From: Bradyrhizobium sp. 1
GTDB taxonomy: Bacteria > Pseudomonadota > Alphaproteobacteria > Rhizobiales > Xanthobacteraceae
Direction of reading: 5' to 3'
Length of the DNA stretch: 64,000 bases
NCBI RefSeq assembly: GCF_023073315.1
Contig: NZ_JADPJH010000018.1
Coordinates: 594,466 to 658,465, forward strand
Part shown: positions 27,754-35,849 of the stretch, piece after piece
Numbering within the stretch: the stretch's first letter is position 1
Layout: each line of letters starts with the position of its first letter
Program-made: the position numbers and the translations under genes
The notes under the pieces: model-generated
The model's input: the letters and a program-made list of their open reading frames with translations, nothing else
The model's database searches: none
What the model was told of the DNA's origin: nothing

Positions 27754-28572
27754 ATGAGAAACGGTCAGAACAAGCAGCGGATGCGCAGCCGCAACAATAA
27801 CAACAATAACAACAACAATAATAATAACCGGCGCGGCCAGAACCCGATGACCCGGGTCTACGAATCCAACGGGCCCGACATCAAGATCCGCGGCACCGCC
27901 TCGCACATCGCCGAGAAATATCTTCAGCTCGCGCGCGATGCGCGCTCCTCCTCCGGCGATCCGGTCGCCGCCGAAAATTACTATCAGCATGCCGAGCATT
28001 ATTTCCGCTTGATTGCGACCGCCCAGGAGCAGTTCCGGCAGAACCAGCAGCCGCGCGGTGACGAGGCTGCGGGCAGTAACAATAGCAGCAGTGACGACAG
28101 CGAGGACGACGGCGAGAATTTCTCGAACTTCGGCCAGGAGCCGGGCTTCGTGACGCAACCGCAGCAGCAGAATTTTGCGCGCGACGGCCAGCGCGATCAC
28201 CAGCAACGCGACTATCAGCACCGCGACAACCAGCAACGCGACAATCAGCCGCCCTATCAGCGCGACAACCAGCAGCCGCGCGAGCATCGCGAACGCGACC
28301 ATCGTCCGCAGCCGCAATACCAGCCGCAGCCACAACCGCAGAACCAGCCGCAGCCCGTCGTCGCCGATGCCGGCAGCGTCGATCGCCTGCCCTCCTTCAT
28401 CACCGGCCCGCAGCCGCAAGTGAATGTTGGCGCGAATGCCGGCCAGGCCGGCCTAGAAGGCGGTGCTGGCGGCGAACGCTTTCCGCGGCGCCGCCGCCGG
28501 CCGAACGGTCCGCGCCCCGAGCGCGAGGCTGCTCCGGCCGGTACGAGCGACGAAGTCGCCCCGGGCGAGTAA
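27754..28572 (+). CDS. DUF4167 domain protein with poly-asparagine and Gln/Arg-rich regions
   Basis: A 272-residue protein conserved next to prmC in Rhizobiales; function unknown. Residues about 13-24 are a run of asparagines encoded by an AAC/AAT triplet tract. The DUF4167 domain follows (TRVYESNGPDIKIRGTASHIAEKYLQLARDARSSSGDPVAAENYYQHAEHYFRLI, about 30-88). The rest is low complexity: a Ser/Asp/Glu stretch, then repeated QQRDxQ/RDNQQ units and a basic RRRRRPNGPRPER end. The composition suggests a disordered nucleic-acid-binding or condensate-forming tail, but that is inference. A strong terminator follows. Confidence 0.93.
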   Translation: MRNGQNKQRMRSRNNNNNNNNNNNNRRGQNPMTRVYESNGPDIKIRGTASHIAEKYLQLARDARSSSGDPVAAENYYQHAEHYFRLIATAQEQFRQNQQPRGDEAAGSNNSSSDDSEDDGENFSNFGQEPGFVTQPQQQNFARDGQRDHQQRDYQHRDNQQRDNQPPYQRDNQQPREHRERDHRPQPQYQPQPQPQNQPQPVVADAGSVDRLPSFITGPQPQVNVGANAGQAGLEGGAGGERFPRRRRRPNGPRPEREAAPAGTSDEVAPGE

Positions 28573-28597
28573 ATTTCTCCTGATTTCGTGAACTGCA

Positions 28598-28627
28598 CCG
28601 TCCCGGCCTCGCGTCGGGACGGTTTTT
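28598..28627 (+). terminator. Rho-independent terminator after the DUF4167 gene
   Basis: The stem CCGTCCCG (28598-28605) / CGGGACGG (28615-28622), nine-base loop and five T form a textbook terminator 26 bases after the stop. On the other strand it sits at the 3' end of the convergent methyltransferase gene. Confidence 0.9.
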
Positions 28628-28628
28628 A

Positions 28629-29375
28629 TCAGCTGCGCGTCACCGTCGTCGAAGACGGTACCAGCACGGGCTTCGCCAGTGAGGGAATCAGCCGCGCCCG
28701 TTCGCGCTTGGCGGGGATCGCGCGATAGACCTGCTTGGTGGCTTCCACGATGTGCACGCCGGCAAAAGGCAGCGACAAGGCCGCGCCGGCGCGTTCCCAC
28801 ATCTGCGCCGATTTCAGCACCCAGCCGCCGGCATAGGGCGGCATGAACAGCGCCTCGCCCCAGGAGGTCGGCGTGAACCAGGTCTGGCGCAACAGATCCG
28901 TGATCTGCGAGCGCGAATAGGGCCGCCCGTGTCCGAACGGCGTGCTGTCAGTGCGGGTCCACACCCCGCGCCGATTCGGGATTACGGCCATGACGCGGCC
29001 GGACGGCGACAGCACCCGCCACACCTCGCGCAATAGCGCAGCCGGATCGTCCGACATCTCCAGTGCATGGACCAGCAGGATGCGGTCGACGGCGGCGTCG
29101 GGAAGCGGCAGCGAGAATTCGTCGACCAGCGAAGCCAGCGCCGGCCGTCCCGTCGGCCATTTCAGGACGCCCTGGGCCGCCGGCATGAAGGCGATGCAGC
29201 GTTCCGCGTCCTCGCGGAACAGTCCGAGATAGGGCGTGGGATAGCCGATGCCGAGCACACGCTGGCCCTCGGCGGTCGGCCAGCGCTCCCTGATGCCGCG
29301 ATTGATCATTTGCCGCGCCACAATCCCGAGGCGACGAGAATAGAACTCGCGAAGGTCGACGACATCGATGGTCAT
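28629..29375 (-). CDS. Class I SAM-dependent methyltransferase
   Basis: A 248-residue Methyltransf_11-like protein. The SAM-binding segment is VLGIGYPTPYLGLF (about residues 38-52), a degenerate form of DxGxGxG. Blocks LPLPDAAVDRILLVHALEMSDDPAALLREVWRVLSPSGRVMAVIPN correspond to motifs II-III. It is divergent from gloB across 108 bases, an arrangement I recall from other Rhizobiales. The substrate is unknown. Confidence 0.88.
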   Translation of the reverse strand: MTIDVVDLREFYSRRLGIVARQMINRGIRERWPTAEGQRVLGIGYPTPYLGLFREDAERCIAFMPAAQGVLKWPTGRPALASLVDEFSLPLPDAAVDRILLVHALEMSDDPAALLREVWRVLSPSGRVMAVIPNRRGVWTRTDSTPFGHGRPYSRSQITDLLRQTWFTPTSWGEALFMPPYAGGWVLKSAQMWERAGAALSLPFAGVHIVEATKQVYRAIPAKRERARLIPSLAKPVLVPSSTTVTRS

Positions 29376-29483
29376 GACGGCAATGTAACATGCACAAGGG
29401 TGCAGCCGCGCGCTGAATATTGCATTGCCTGCGCAACGTTAAGGCCATATTTGTCTGACTGGGCTGAGCGCGATGGAGATGTC

Positions 29484-30251
29484 ATGGCCGCCGAAATTCG
29501 TACTTTCAGCTGTTTAAGCGATAATTTCGGTTACCTGATCCACGATGTGGAAACCAAGGCGACCGCGTCGATCGACGCGCCGGAGGCGGGCCCGATCCTC
29601 AAGGCGCTGGAGCGCGAGGGTTGGCAGCTCACCGACATCCTGATCACCCATCATCATGGCGATCATGTCGGCGGCGTCGCCGAACTCAAGCAGAAATACA
29701 ATTGCCGCGTCGTCGCGCCGCATGACAAGTCGGCGAAGATCGCCAATGTCGATCTGCGCGTCGCCAATGCCGACGTGGTCAAGATCGGAAATCTGCTGGC
29801 GCGCGTGGTGGAGACGCCCGGCCACACGCTCGACCACATCTCCTACGTGTTCGACACCGAGAAGACGGTGTTCGCCGCCGACACGCTGTTCTCGATCGGC
29901 TGCGGCCGCGTGTTCGAAGGCACCTACCCGATGATGTGGGATTCGCTTTTGAAGCTGCGGGCGCTGCCCGACGATTTCAAGCTCTATTGCGGCCATGAAT
30001 ACACGGCGTCCAACGTCAAATTCGCACTCACCGTCGACCCCGACAATGCGGCGCTCCAGGCGCGCGCGGCGGAGGTGGCGAAGCTGCGGGCCGAGAACAA
30101 GCCGACCATTCCCTCACTGCTTGGTGATGAGAAGCGAGCAAACGTGTTCCTGCGGGCTGATGAACCCTCGGTCGCAGCCAGGCTACACATGAAGGGCGCG
30201 GATGCCGCCGCAGTGTTCGGCGAGTTGCGCGAGCGCAAGAATAAATCTTGA
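29484..30251 (+). CDS. gloB: Hydroxyacylglutathione hydrolase (glyoxalase II)
   Basis: Hydrolyses S-lactoylglutathione to lactate and glutathione in methylglyoxal detoxification. The 255-residue protein has the metallo-beta-lactamase motif HHHGDH (His56, His58, Asp60, His61) and further ligands in TPGHTLDHISYV, FAADTLFSIGCGRVFEG and YCGHEYT. ATG 29484 with GGAGATG just upstream is chosen; the frame runs open far upstream but that part overlaps the divergent gene. Confidence 0.96.
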   Translation: MAAEIRTFSCLSDNFGYLIHDVETKATASIDAPEAGPILKALEREGWQLTDILITHHHGDHVGGVAELKQKYNCRVVAPHDKSAKIANVDLRVANADVVKIGNLLARVVETPGHTLDHISYVFDTEKTVFAADTLFSIGCGRVFEGTYPMMWDSLLKLRALPDDFKLYCGHEYTASNVKFALTVDPDNAALQARAAEVAKLRAENKPTIPSLLGDEKRANVFLRADEPSVAARLHMKGADAAAVFGELRERKNKS

Positions 30252-30288
30252 GGAACAAGTCCTGAAGAACAAGTCCTGACGGGGATCG

Positions 30289-30711
30289 ATGCCGACTGCA
30301 GCCGAGATCATCGCGCGCCTTGAACTCCGCCCGCACCCCGAGGGCGGGCACTATCGCGAGACCTTTCGTGACCAGACCACGGACGCCAACGGCCGGTCGC
30401 GTTCGACGCTGATCTATTTCCTGCTCGCCCGCGGCGAGCGCTCGCACTGGCACCGCATCGACGCGGTCGAGATCTGGCACTACTACGCCGGCAGCCCGCT
30501 GACGCTTCGCATCGCCCATGACGGCTGCTCCCAGCACGAGGTACGGCTCGGCACGGACCTGCTGGCTGGCGAACGGCCGCAGGGAATCGTGCCGGCCAAT
30601 GCCTGGCAGATGGCGGAGACCACGGGCGAGTGGACACTGGTCGGCTGCACCGTGGCACCCGCCTTCGAGTTCGCAAAATTCGAGCTCGCGCCGAAGGGCT
30701 GGGAACCCTAA
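30289..30711 (+). CDS. Cupin domain protein (DUF985 family)
   Basis: A 140-residue single-domain cupin. Blocks LRPHPEGGHYRETFRD, STLIYFLLARGERSHWHRIDAVEIWHYYAGSPLTL and VPANAWQMAETTGEWTLVGCTVAPAFEF match DUF985. Metal-binding histidines are likely among HWHRID and HYYAG. It begins 37 bases after gloB and may share its transcript. Function unproven; relatives include sugar-epimerase-like cupins. Confidence 0.88.
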   Translation: MPTAAEIIARLELRPHPEGGHYRETFRDQTTDANGRSRSTLIYFLLARGERSHWHRIDAVEIWHYYAGSPLTLRIAHDGCSQHEVRLGTDLLAGERPQGIVPANAWQMAETTGEWTLVGCTVAPAFEFAKFELAPKGWEP

Positions 30712-30712
30712 C

Positions 30713-30811
30713 GCTTCGGTTCTGATTGAATCAGAACCGAAGCTCCAGATTTTTGTTTTGTCGCGTTTTCTTCACGCGAACCGGTATCCACTTCGCTTGA
30801 AAACGCTCTAA
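30713..30811. repeat. Dispersed repeat beginning with GCTTCGGTTCTGAT-TGA-ATCAGAACCGAAGC hairpin
   Basis: Perfect 14-base arms (30713-30726 and 30730-30743) with a three-base loop. They are followed by TTTTTGTTTTG and the conserved-looking tail TTCTTCACGCGAACCGG ... CGCTTGAAAACGCTCTA. I recall this element from many Rhizobiales intergenic regions. Here the hairpin plus T-run also acts as a plausible terminator for the cupin gene. Confidence 0.7.
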
Positions 30812-30888
30812 GTCTCCCGATCTGGAATCGGGTGGGTTCGATCCGTTGCACACCGTAGGACAGCGCTCACAGTGAACAGGAGCGCACG

Positions 30889-31572
30889 ATGCACGGAACA
30901 TTCGATCTCGCGTCAATTCAGATAGACCCTGCCATCTTGTATTTCGGAACGCCCGTTGTCCTGATCGGATCGAGCAATGCTGACGGCTCGCCCAATCTCG
31001 CGCCGATGTCGTCAGCGTGGTGGGTGGGATGGCGCTGCATGCTCGGGCTAGCGCGCAATTCGAAAACCACCGAGAACATGATTCGCACCGGCGAATGCGT
31101 GCTCAATCTGCCGTCGGCCGACCTCGTCGCCGCGGTAGACCGCCTCGCCCGCACCACGGGCTCTGATCCGGTGCCATCAGGCAAACTCTATCGCGGCTAT
31201 CGGCACGAGAAGGACAAGTTCGGCCTCAGCGGCCTGACGGCACTGCCGGGTGAGACGGTCGGCGCACCGCGCACCGCCGAATGTCCGGTGCAGATGGAGG
31301 CGAAGGTCGCCTATGTGCACGAGATGGCACAGGACGATGCGGTCTGGCGCGGCAATCTCGCAGCCATCGAGGTCCGCATCACCCGCGTGCATGCGCATCC
31401 CGACATCATGATGGACGGCGCCCCCAACCGCATCGATCCGGACAAATGGCGCCCGCTGATCCTCAGCTTCCAGGAATTTTATGGCCTGACGCCAGAGCGC
31501 TTGCAGCGCTCCGAGCTCGGGCAGATTCCAGAGGCGATGTATCGGCCGCCGGGCTGGCAGCCGGCGCTTTAG
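30889..31572 (+). CDS. Flavin reductase family protein (flavoredoxin-like)
   Basis: A 227-residue FMN-binding split-barrel protein. The N-terminal block ILYFGTPVVLIGSSNADGSPNLAPMSSAWWVGWRCMLGLARNSKTTENMIRTGECVLNLPS is the flavin-binding signature of the flavoredoxin branch. It may reduce flavin with NAD(P)H for a partner oxygenase, but no oxygenase is nearby. It is convergent with the EamA gene (7-base gap). Confidence 0.9.
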   Translation: MHGTFDLASIQIDPAILYFGTPVVLIGSSNADGSPNLAPMSSAWWVGWRCMLGLARNSKTTENMIRTGECVLNLPSADLVAAVDRLARTTGSDPVPSGKLYRGYRHEKDKFGLSGLTALPGETVGAPRTAECPVQMEAKVAYVHEMAQDDAVWRGNLAAIEVRITRVHAHPDIMMDGAPNRIDPDKWRPLILSFQEFYGLTPERLQRSELGQIPEAMYRPPGWQPAL

Positions 31573-31579
31573 TGCGCCC

Positions 31580-32449
31580 TCATCGCTTCCTCAGCACCAT
31601 GTCCTTCGCCGCGATCAGGCCGCCGCCGGCGATCAGGATCGCGGCGATGGCGATGTTGGCGCTGGCTTTGGCAAAACCGGCGGCGATGAGGAATCCGGTC
31701 GAGAGCAGCGGCGTCGCATAGGACGCAGCGCCGAGCACACGGATGTCGCCGCGCTTCATGCCGATATCCCAGGCGTAGAAGGCAGCACCGACGGGGCCGA
31801 TGCCGAGCGCGATGACCGACAGCCATTGCAGCGTCGTCTCCGGCCATACAGTGGTTTCAAGCAGGCCGTGCATCAGCGCGGCGAGCCCTGATGTGGCGAG
31901 GCAGAAGCCCGCGACCGCGTCGGTCGGCACCGCTTTCAATCGCCGCGACAGCACCGAATAGGTCGCCCAGACGAAAGCGGCGATGAAGGCCGCGATCAAT
32001 CCCGGCACAGTCCCCGGCGCAAAACCGCTGGTGTTGCCGGCGAACAGCAGCACGGTGCCGACGAGGCCGAGCACGGCGCCGATGACGTGATGCGCGGCCA
32101 GCCGCTCACCCGGCAGGAAGGACGAGAACAGCACGATCAGGAGTGGCCAGAGGTAGTTGAGCAAACCGGCCTCAGCCGGCGGCGCGAAACGCAGTGCCAG
32201 AAAATACAGCGCATGATAGCCGAACAGTCCGCCGACGCCGACCGCCCAGACGACCAGCGGCTGGCGCAGGCTCTTTGCTGCCTCGCCGCGGCCGATCCAG
32301 GTGAGGAGACCGACGAGACCGCCGATCGCGAAGGTCATCGCGGCGAGCTGGAACGCCGGGATTTTTCCGGTCGCAACCGTCATCACTGACAGCAGCGACC
32401 ACATCAGGATCGCGGTCAATCCGATCAGTGTCGCGGTACGGGGAGTCAT
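31580..32449 (-). CDS. EamA/DMT family transporter (YddG-like)
   Basis: A 289-residue inner-membrane protein with about ten hydrophobic helices. The N-terminus TPRTATLIGLTAILMWSLLSVMTVATGKIPAFQLAAMTF resembles the aromatic amino acid exporter YddG. The C-terminus ends in a short basic tail (KDMVLRKR). The substrate cannot be fixed from sequence. Confidence 0.88.
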   Translation of the reverse strand: MTPRTATLIGLTAILMWSLLSVMTVATGKIPAFQLAAMTFAIGGLVGLLTWIGRGEAAKSLRQPLVVWAVGVGGLFGYHALYFLALRFAPPAEAGLLNYLWPLLIVLFSSFLPGERLAAHHVIGAVLGLVGTVLLFAGNTSGFAPGTVPGLIAAFIAAFVWATYSVLSRRLKAVPTDAVAGFCLATSGLAALMHGLLETTVWPETTLQWLSVIALGIGPVGAAFYAWDIGMKRGDIRVLGAASYATPLLSTGFLIAAGFAKASANIAIAAILIAGGGLIAAKDMVLRKR

Positions 32450-32544
32450 CGGTCAATATTTCCGTCATGCCGTCCGAACGACGGCGTCGCTTCCGCTCGT
32501 CTATGTCCTGGCCATCCATCGATGCGGACGTTGTAAAGACGTTG

Positions 32545-32567
32545 ATGCCCGGGACAAGCCCGGGCAT
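32545..32567. repeat. Short palindrome ATGCCCGGG-ACAAG-CCCGGGCAT
   Basis: Perfect nine-base arms with a five-base loop, the same small family as 4926-4976. It lies between the start of the EamA gene and the 3' end of phaB and may terminate phaB transcription on the minus strand. Confidence 0.65.
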
Positions 32568-32606
32568 GACGAAGTTACCGATATGATCGCGCGTGATGCC
32601 TGGGCA

Positions 32607-33332
32607 TCACACCATGTATTGGCCGCCGTTGACGGTCAGCGTCGAGCCGGTGATGGCACCGGCCTCATCGGCGGCGAGGAACACGACCGCGCGCGCGATT
32701 TCCTCGGGCTCGCCGAGGCGGCCGATCGGGATCAGCGGCAGGATCGCCTTTTCCAGCACGTCCTTCGGCACCGCCTGCACCATCTCGGTGTTGATGTAAC
32801 CCGGGCAGATCGCGTTCACGGTGATGCCGGCCTTGGCGTTCTCCAGCGCCAGCGCCTTGGTGAAGCCGATCTCGCCGGCCTTGGCCGCGGAATAGTTCAC
32901 CTGGCCGAACTGGCCCTTCTGTCCGTTGATCGAGGAGATGTTGACGATGCGGCCGAACTTGCGGCCACGCATGCCTTCGATCACCTGGCGCGACATGTTG
33001 AACAGCGAGCCGAGATTGGTGTTGATGACGGCGCTCCATTGCTCGAGGCTCATCTTGTGGAAGGCGCCGTCCTTGGTGATGCCGGCATTGTTGACGAGCA
33101 CATCGATCGGGCCGACGTCGGCCTCGACCTTCTTCACGCCCTCGGCGCACGCGTCGAAATTGCTGACGTCCCATTTATAGACGGCGATGCCGGTCTCGGC
33201 CTTGAACTTCTCCGCCGCCGCATCGTTGCCGGCATAGCTCGCCGCGACCTTGTAGCCGGCCGCCTTCAGCGCCTTGCCGATTGCAGCTCCGATGCCACGC
33301 GTACCACCCGTCACCAATGCAACTCGTGCCAT
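32607..33332 (-). CDS. phaB: Acetoacetyl-CoA reductase PhaB
   Basis: Reduces acetoacetyl-CoA with NADPH to (R)-3-hydroxybutyryl-CoA, the monomer for polyhydroxybutyrate. The 241-residue short-chain dehydrogenase has the nucleotide-binding TGGTRGIG (about residues 8-15), NNAG (81-84) and the catalytic residues Ser134, Tyr147 and Lys151 (NYSAAKAG). The C-terminus TVNGGQYMV is typical. It follows phaA on the same strand with two hairpins between them, so phaB may be partly independent. Confidence 0.96.
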   Translation of the reverse strand: MARVALVTGGTRGIGAAIGKALKAAGYKVAASYAGNDAAAEKFKAETGIAVYKWDVSNFDACAEGVKKVEADVGPIDVLVNNAGITKDGAFHKMSLEQWSAVINTNLGSLFNMSRQVIEGMRGRKFGRIVNISSINGQKGQFGQVNYSAAKAGEIGFTKALALENAKAGITVNAICPGYINTEMVQAVPKDVLEKAILPLIPIGRLGEPEEIARAVVFLAADEAGAITGSTLTVNGGQYMV

Positions 33333-33422
33333 ATCGTATTCCTTCCCTTGGACGCTTCGGACGCTTCTGAGTGACCGTTTTTAGTGGTGGATTATGCGGT
33401 TGGTTTGACGGACATCAAGAAC

Positions 33423-33451
33423 AAAACGCCCGGCGTTGAGCCGGGCGTTTG
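33423..33451. terminator. Bidirectional hairpin terminator between phaA and phaB
   Basis: AAAACGCCCGGC (33423-33434), loop GTTGA, GCCGGGCGTTTG (33440-33451). A/T flanks on both sides let it work in either direction. It should reduce read-through from phaA into phaB. Confidence 0.75.
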
Positions 33452-33471
33452 TATTTAGTCGAGGCTTGCGC

Positions 33472-33511
33472 GGTTGCGAAGAATATTTGATTCGCAACCG
33501 CCGCCTTTTTA
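33472..33511. terminator. Second hairpin downstream of phaA
   Basis: Arms GGTTGCGAA (33472-33480) and TTCGCAACC (33491-33499) with a ten-base loop, followed on the + strand by GCCGCCTTTTT. With the hairpin at 33423 it makes a double terminator-like structure in the 240-base phaA-phaB gap. Confidence 0.55.
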
Positions 33512-33572
33512 GTCGCGTGCAACGCACTCACCGACGTGTGCAGCGCACCCGTCAGCTACACGTCAGCTGTCT

Positions 33573-34751
33573 TCAGTCGCGCGCCAGACACATCGCGATA
33601 CCCATGCCGCCGCCGATGCACAGCGTGGCAAGGCCCTTCTTCGAATCGCGCTTCTGCATTTCATGCAGCAGCGTCACCAGCACGCGCGCGCCGGAGGCGC
33701 CGACCGGATGGCCGATCGCGATCGCGCCGCCATTGACGTTGACCTTCGAGGTGTCCCAGCCGAGATCCTTGTTGACGGCGCAGGCCTGCGCCGCAAAGGC
33801 CTCGTTGGCCTCGATCAGGTCGAGATCGCCGACGCTCCAGCCGGCCTTCTTCAGCGCGGCGCGCGAGGCCGGGATCGGGCCCGAGCCCATGATCTTCGGA
33901 TCGACGCCGGCCTGTGCCCAGGACACGATACGCGCCAGCGGCTTCTTGCCTTCCTTGGCCGCCTGCTTGGCCGTCATCAGCACCACGGCGGCAGCGCCGT
34001 CATTGATGCCCGAGGCCGAGCCCGCGGTGACCGTGCCTTCTTTCTCGAAGGCGGGCTTGAGCTTGGCCATCGCCTCAACGGTTGCGCCATGACGCGGATA
34101 TTCGTCGGCGCTGACGACGATGTCGCCCTTGCGGCTCTTGATGGTGACGGGGACGATCTCGTCGCTGAACTTGCCGGCCTTCTGAGCCGCTTCGGCCTTC
34201 TGCTGCGAGGCGACCGCGAACTCATCCTGCTGGGCGCGGGTGATCTGCCACTGCCGTGCGACGTTCTCGGCGGTGTTGCCCATGTGGTAGCCGTTGAAGG
34301 CATCCCACAGGCCGTCCTTGATCATGGTGTCGATGAACTCGACCCCACCCATCTTGACGCCGCCACGCAGGTACTGCGCGTGCGGGGCCATGCTCATGGA
34401 TTCCTGGCCGCCGGCGACCACGATTTCGGAATCGCCGTTGAGCAGCGCCTGGTAGCCGAGCGCGACCGTGCGCAGGCCCGAGCCGCAAAGCTGGTTCACG
34501 CTCCAGGCCGGACTCTCCACGGGAATGCCGGCCATGATCGAGGCCTGGCGGGCCGGGTTCTGGCCCTGAGCGGCGGTCAGGATCTGGCCCATGATGACTT
34601 CGGAGACCCGGCCGGGCTCGATGCCACCGCGCTCCAGCGCAGCCTTGATGGCGATGGCGCCGAGATCGTGGGCGGGAAGGGTTGCGAAGGCTCCGTTGAA
34701 GCTTCCGACCGGGGTGCGGGCGGCGCTGACGATGACGACATCGTCTGACAT
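33573..34751 (-). CDS. phaA: Acetyl-CoA C-acetyltransferase (beta-ketothiolase) PhaA
   Basis: Condenses two acetyl-CoA to acetoacetyl-CoA, the first step of polyhydroxybutyrate synthesis. The 392-residue thiolase has the acyl-binding Cys89 ([12 protein letters not shown]), the histidine block [20 protein letters not shown] and the C-terminal Cys in [13 protein letters not shown]. The start is set at 34751 because CAGGAG lies six bases upstream; the ATG at 34757 would touch that site. It is divergent from phaR across 305 bases. Confidence 0.97.
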   Translation of the reverse strand: MSDDVVIVSAARTPVGSFNGAFATLPAHDLGAIAIKAALERGGIEPGRVSEVIMGQILTAAQGQNPARQASIMAGIPVESPAWSVNQLCGSGLRTVALGYQALLNGDSEIVVAGGQESMSMAPHAQYLRGGVKMGGVEFIDTMIKDGLWDAFNGYHMGNTAENVARQWQITRAQQDEFAVASQQKAEAAQKAGKFSDEIVPVTIKSRKGDIVVSADEYPRHGATVEAMAKLKPAFEKEGTVTAGSASGINDGAAAVVLMTAKQAAKEGKKPLARIVSWAQAGVDPKIMGSGPIPASRAALKKAGWSVGDLDLIEANEAFAAQACAVNKDLGWDTSKVNVNGGAIAIGHPVGASGARVLVTLLHEMQKRDSKKGLATLCIGGGMGIAMCLARD

Positions 34752-35056
34752 GGACATCTCCTGAGGTTCAATTGGGGGCAGGCGGGGCTGGGAAAACGGC
34801 TCGCCAGTCTCGGACGGCATCCTGTTAACGTCGTTGCGGCATGTCAATCGCGCGCTGACCGAATCCATGCCGCAGCGCATTCAAAATAGCGTTCTTGGCG
34901 ATTTCGCAAGCACGTTTTTGCTGTGCAATTAACCGTGCCGCACAAAACGGTAGCGTGAGCCCGTTGAAAATGCTTATTTTGTTGCGTTGCGTACTCTTCC
35001 CGCCCTGCAGTATAGCCCGGCAGGTTCCCGTTCTCAGCGTTTGCAAGTGAGAGCCC
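34752..35056. promoter_or_regulatory. phaA-phaR divergent promoter region
   Basis: 305 bases without a gene. It contains the symmetrical site TTGC-TGT-GCAA at 34918-34928, inside an AT-richer stretch, and TTGCGTTGCG at about 34983-34992. PhaR of other alphaproteobacteria binds TGC-N3/4-GCA-type sequences near pha genes, so a PhaR operator acting on both genes is a reasonable inference. No clear -35/-10 boxes are called. Confidence 0.5.
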
Positions 35057-35659
35057 ATGGCGAAATCAGACCAACCCACCACCATCAAGAAATACGCGAA
35101 CCGCCGGCTCTATAACACCGGAACGAGCACCTACGTGACGCTGGAAGACCTCGCCTCCATGGTCAAGGACGGCGAAGATTTCCTGGTCTACGACGCCAAG
35201 TCCGGCGACGACATCACCCGCTCCGTGCTCGCCCAGATCATCTTCGAGCAGGAGAACAAGGCCGGCCAGAACCTGTTGCCGACCACCTTCCTGCGCCAGC
35301 TGATCCGTTTCTATGGCGACAGCATGCAGATGGTGGTGCCGAAATATCTGGAGCAGGCGATCGCGTCGCTGACTCAGGAGCAGGAGAAGTTCCGCAAGCA
35401 GATCTCCAGCTCGCTGTCCGGAACTCCGTTTGCGCCGCTGGAGGAACAGGTCCGCCGCAACATGGAGCTGTTCCAGCAGACCTTCTCGATGTTCAAGCCG
35501 TTTGCCCCTGGCGCGGCGGGTCGTCCGGCGACGGCCACGCCGGAGCCTGAGCCCGATGCGAACGCCGCAGCGGCGACGGACAGCAACATCGACGATCTGC
35601 GCCAGCAGATGAAGGACATGCAGGAACGCCTCGAGAAGATGTCGAAGAAGGACGAGTAG
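35057..35659 (+). CDS. phaR: Polyhydroxyalkanoate synthesis repressor PhaR
   Basis: A DNA- and granule-binding repressor that controls phasin and PHB genes. The N-terminal domain (residues 10-70, TIKKYANRRLYNTGTSTYVTLEDLASMVKDGEDFLVYDAKSGDDITRSVL) is the PHB/PHA accumulation regulator DNA-binding module. Residues 75-125 form the PHB-accumulation region (LLPTTFLRQLIRFYGDSMQMVVPKYLEQAI). The C-terminus is Pro/Ala-rich followed by a predicted coiled coil (DDLRQQMKDMQERLEKMSKK). The position opposite phaA supports the role. Confidence 0.96.
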   Translation: MAKSDQPTTIKKYANRRLYNTGTSTYVTLEDLASMVKDGEDFLVYDAKSGDDITRSVLAQIIFEQENKAGQNLLPTTFLRQLIRFYGDSMQMVVPKYLEQAIASLTQEQEKFRKQISSSLSGTPFAPLEEQVRRNMELFQQTFSMFKPFAPGAAGRPATATPEPEPDANAAAATDSNIDDLRQQMKDMQERLEKMSKKDE

Positions 35660-35740
35660 GTCTCAAGCCTCTCGTCCACATCAGCGCCCGCCAGCCGCGC
35701 GCGCGCCCTCGACCGTTTTGCCCAACTGCTTCCACAAACT

Positions 35741-35827
35741 CGTCATTGCGAGCGCAGCGACGCAATCCAGACTGTCTCCGCGGAAAGACTCTGGATTGCT
35801 TCGTCGCAAGGGCTCCTCGCAATGACG
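35741..35827. repeat. Dispersed repeat CGTCATTGCGAG ... CTCGCAATGACG
   Basis: Outer arms CGTCATTGCGAG (35741-35752) and CTCGCAATGACG (35816-35827) pair; inner GCAATCCAGA and TCTGGATTGC also pair, giving a long hairpin. I recall this as one of the most frequent Bradyrhizobium intergenic repeats. It separates the convergent phaR and aminotransferase genes. Confidence 0.75.
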
Positions 35828-35849
35828 GAGTTCGCGGATAGAGCGGCGC

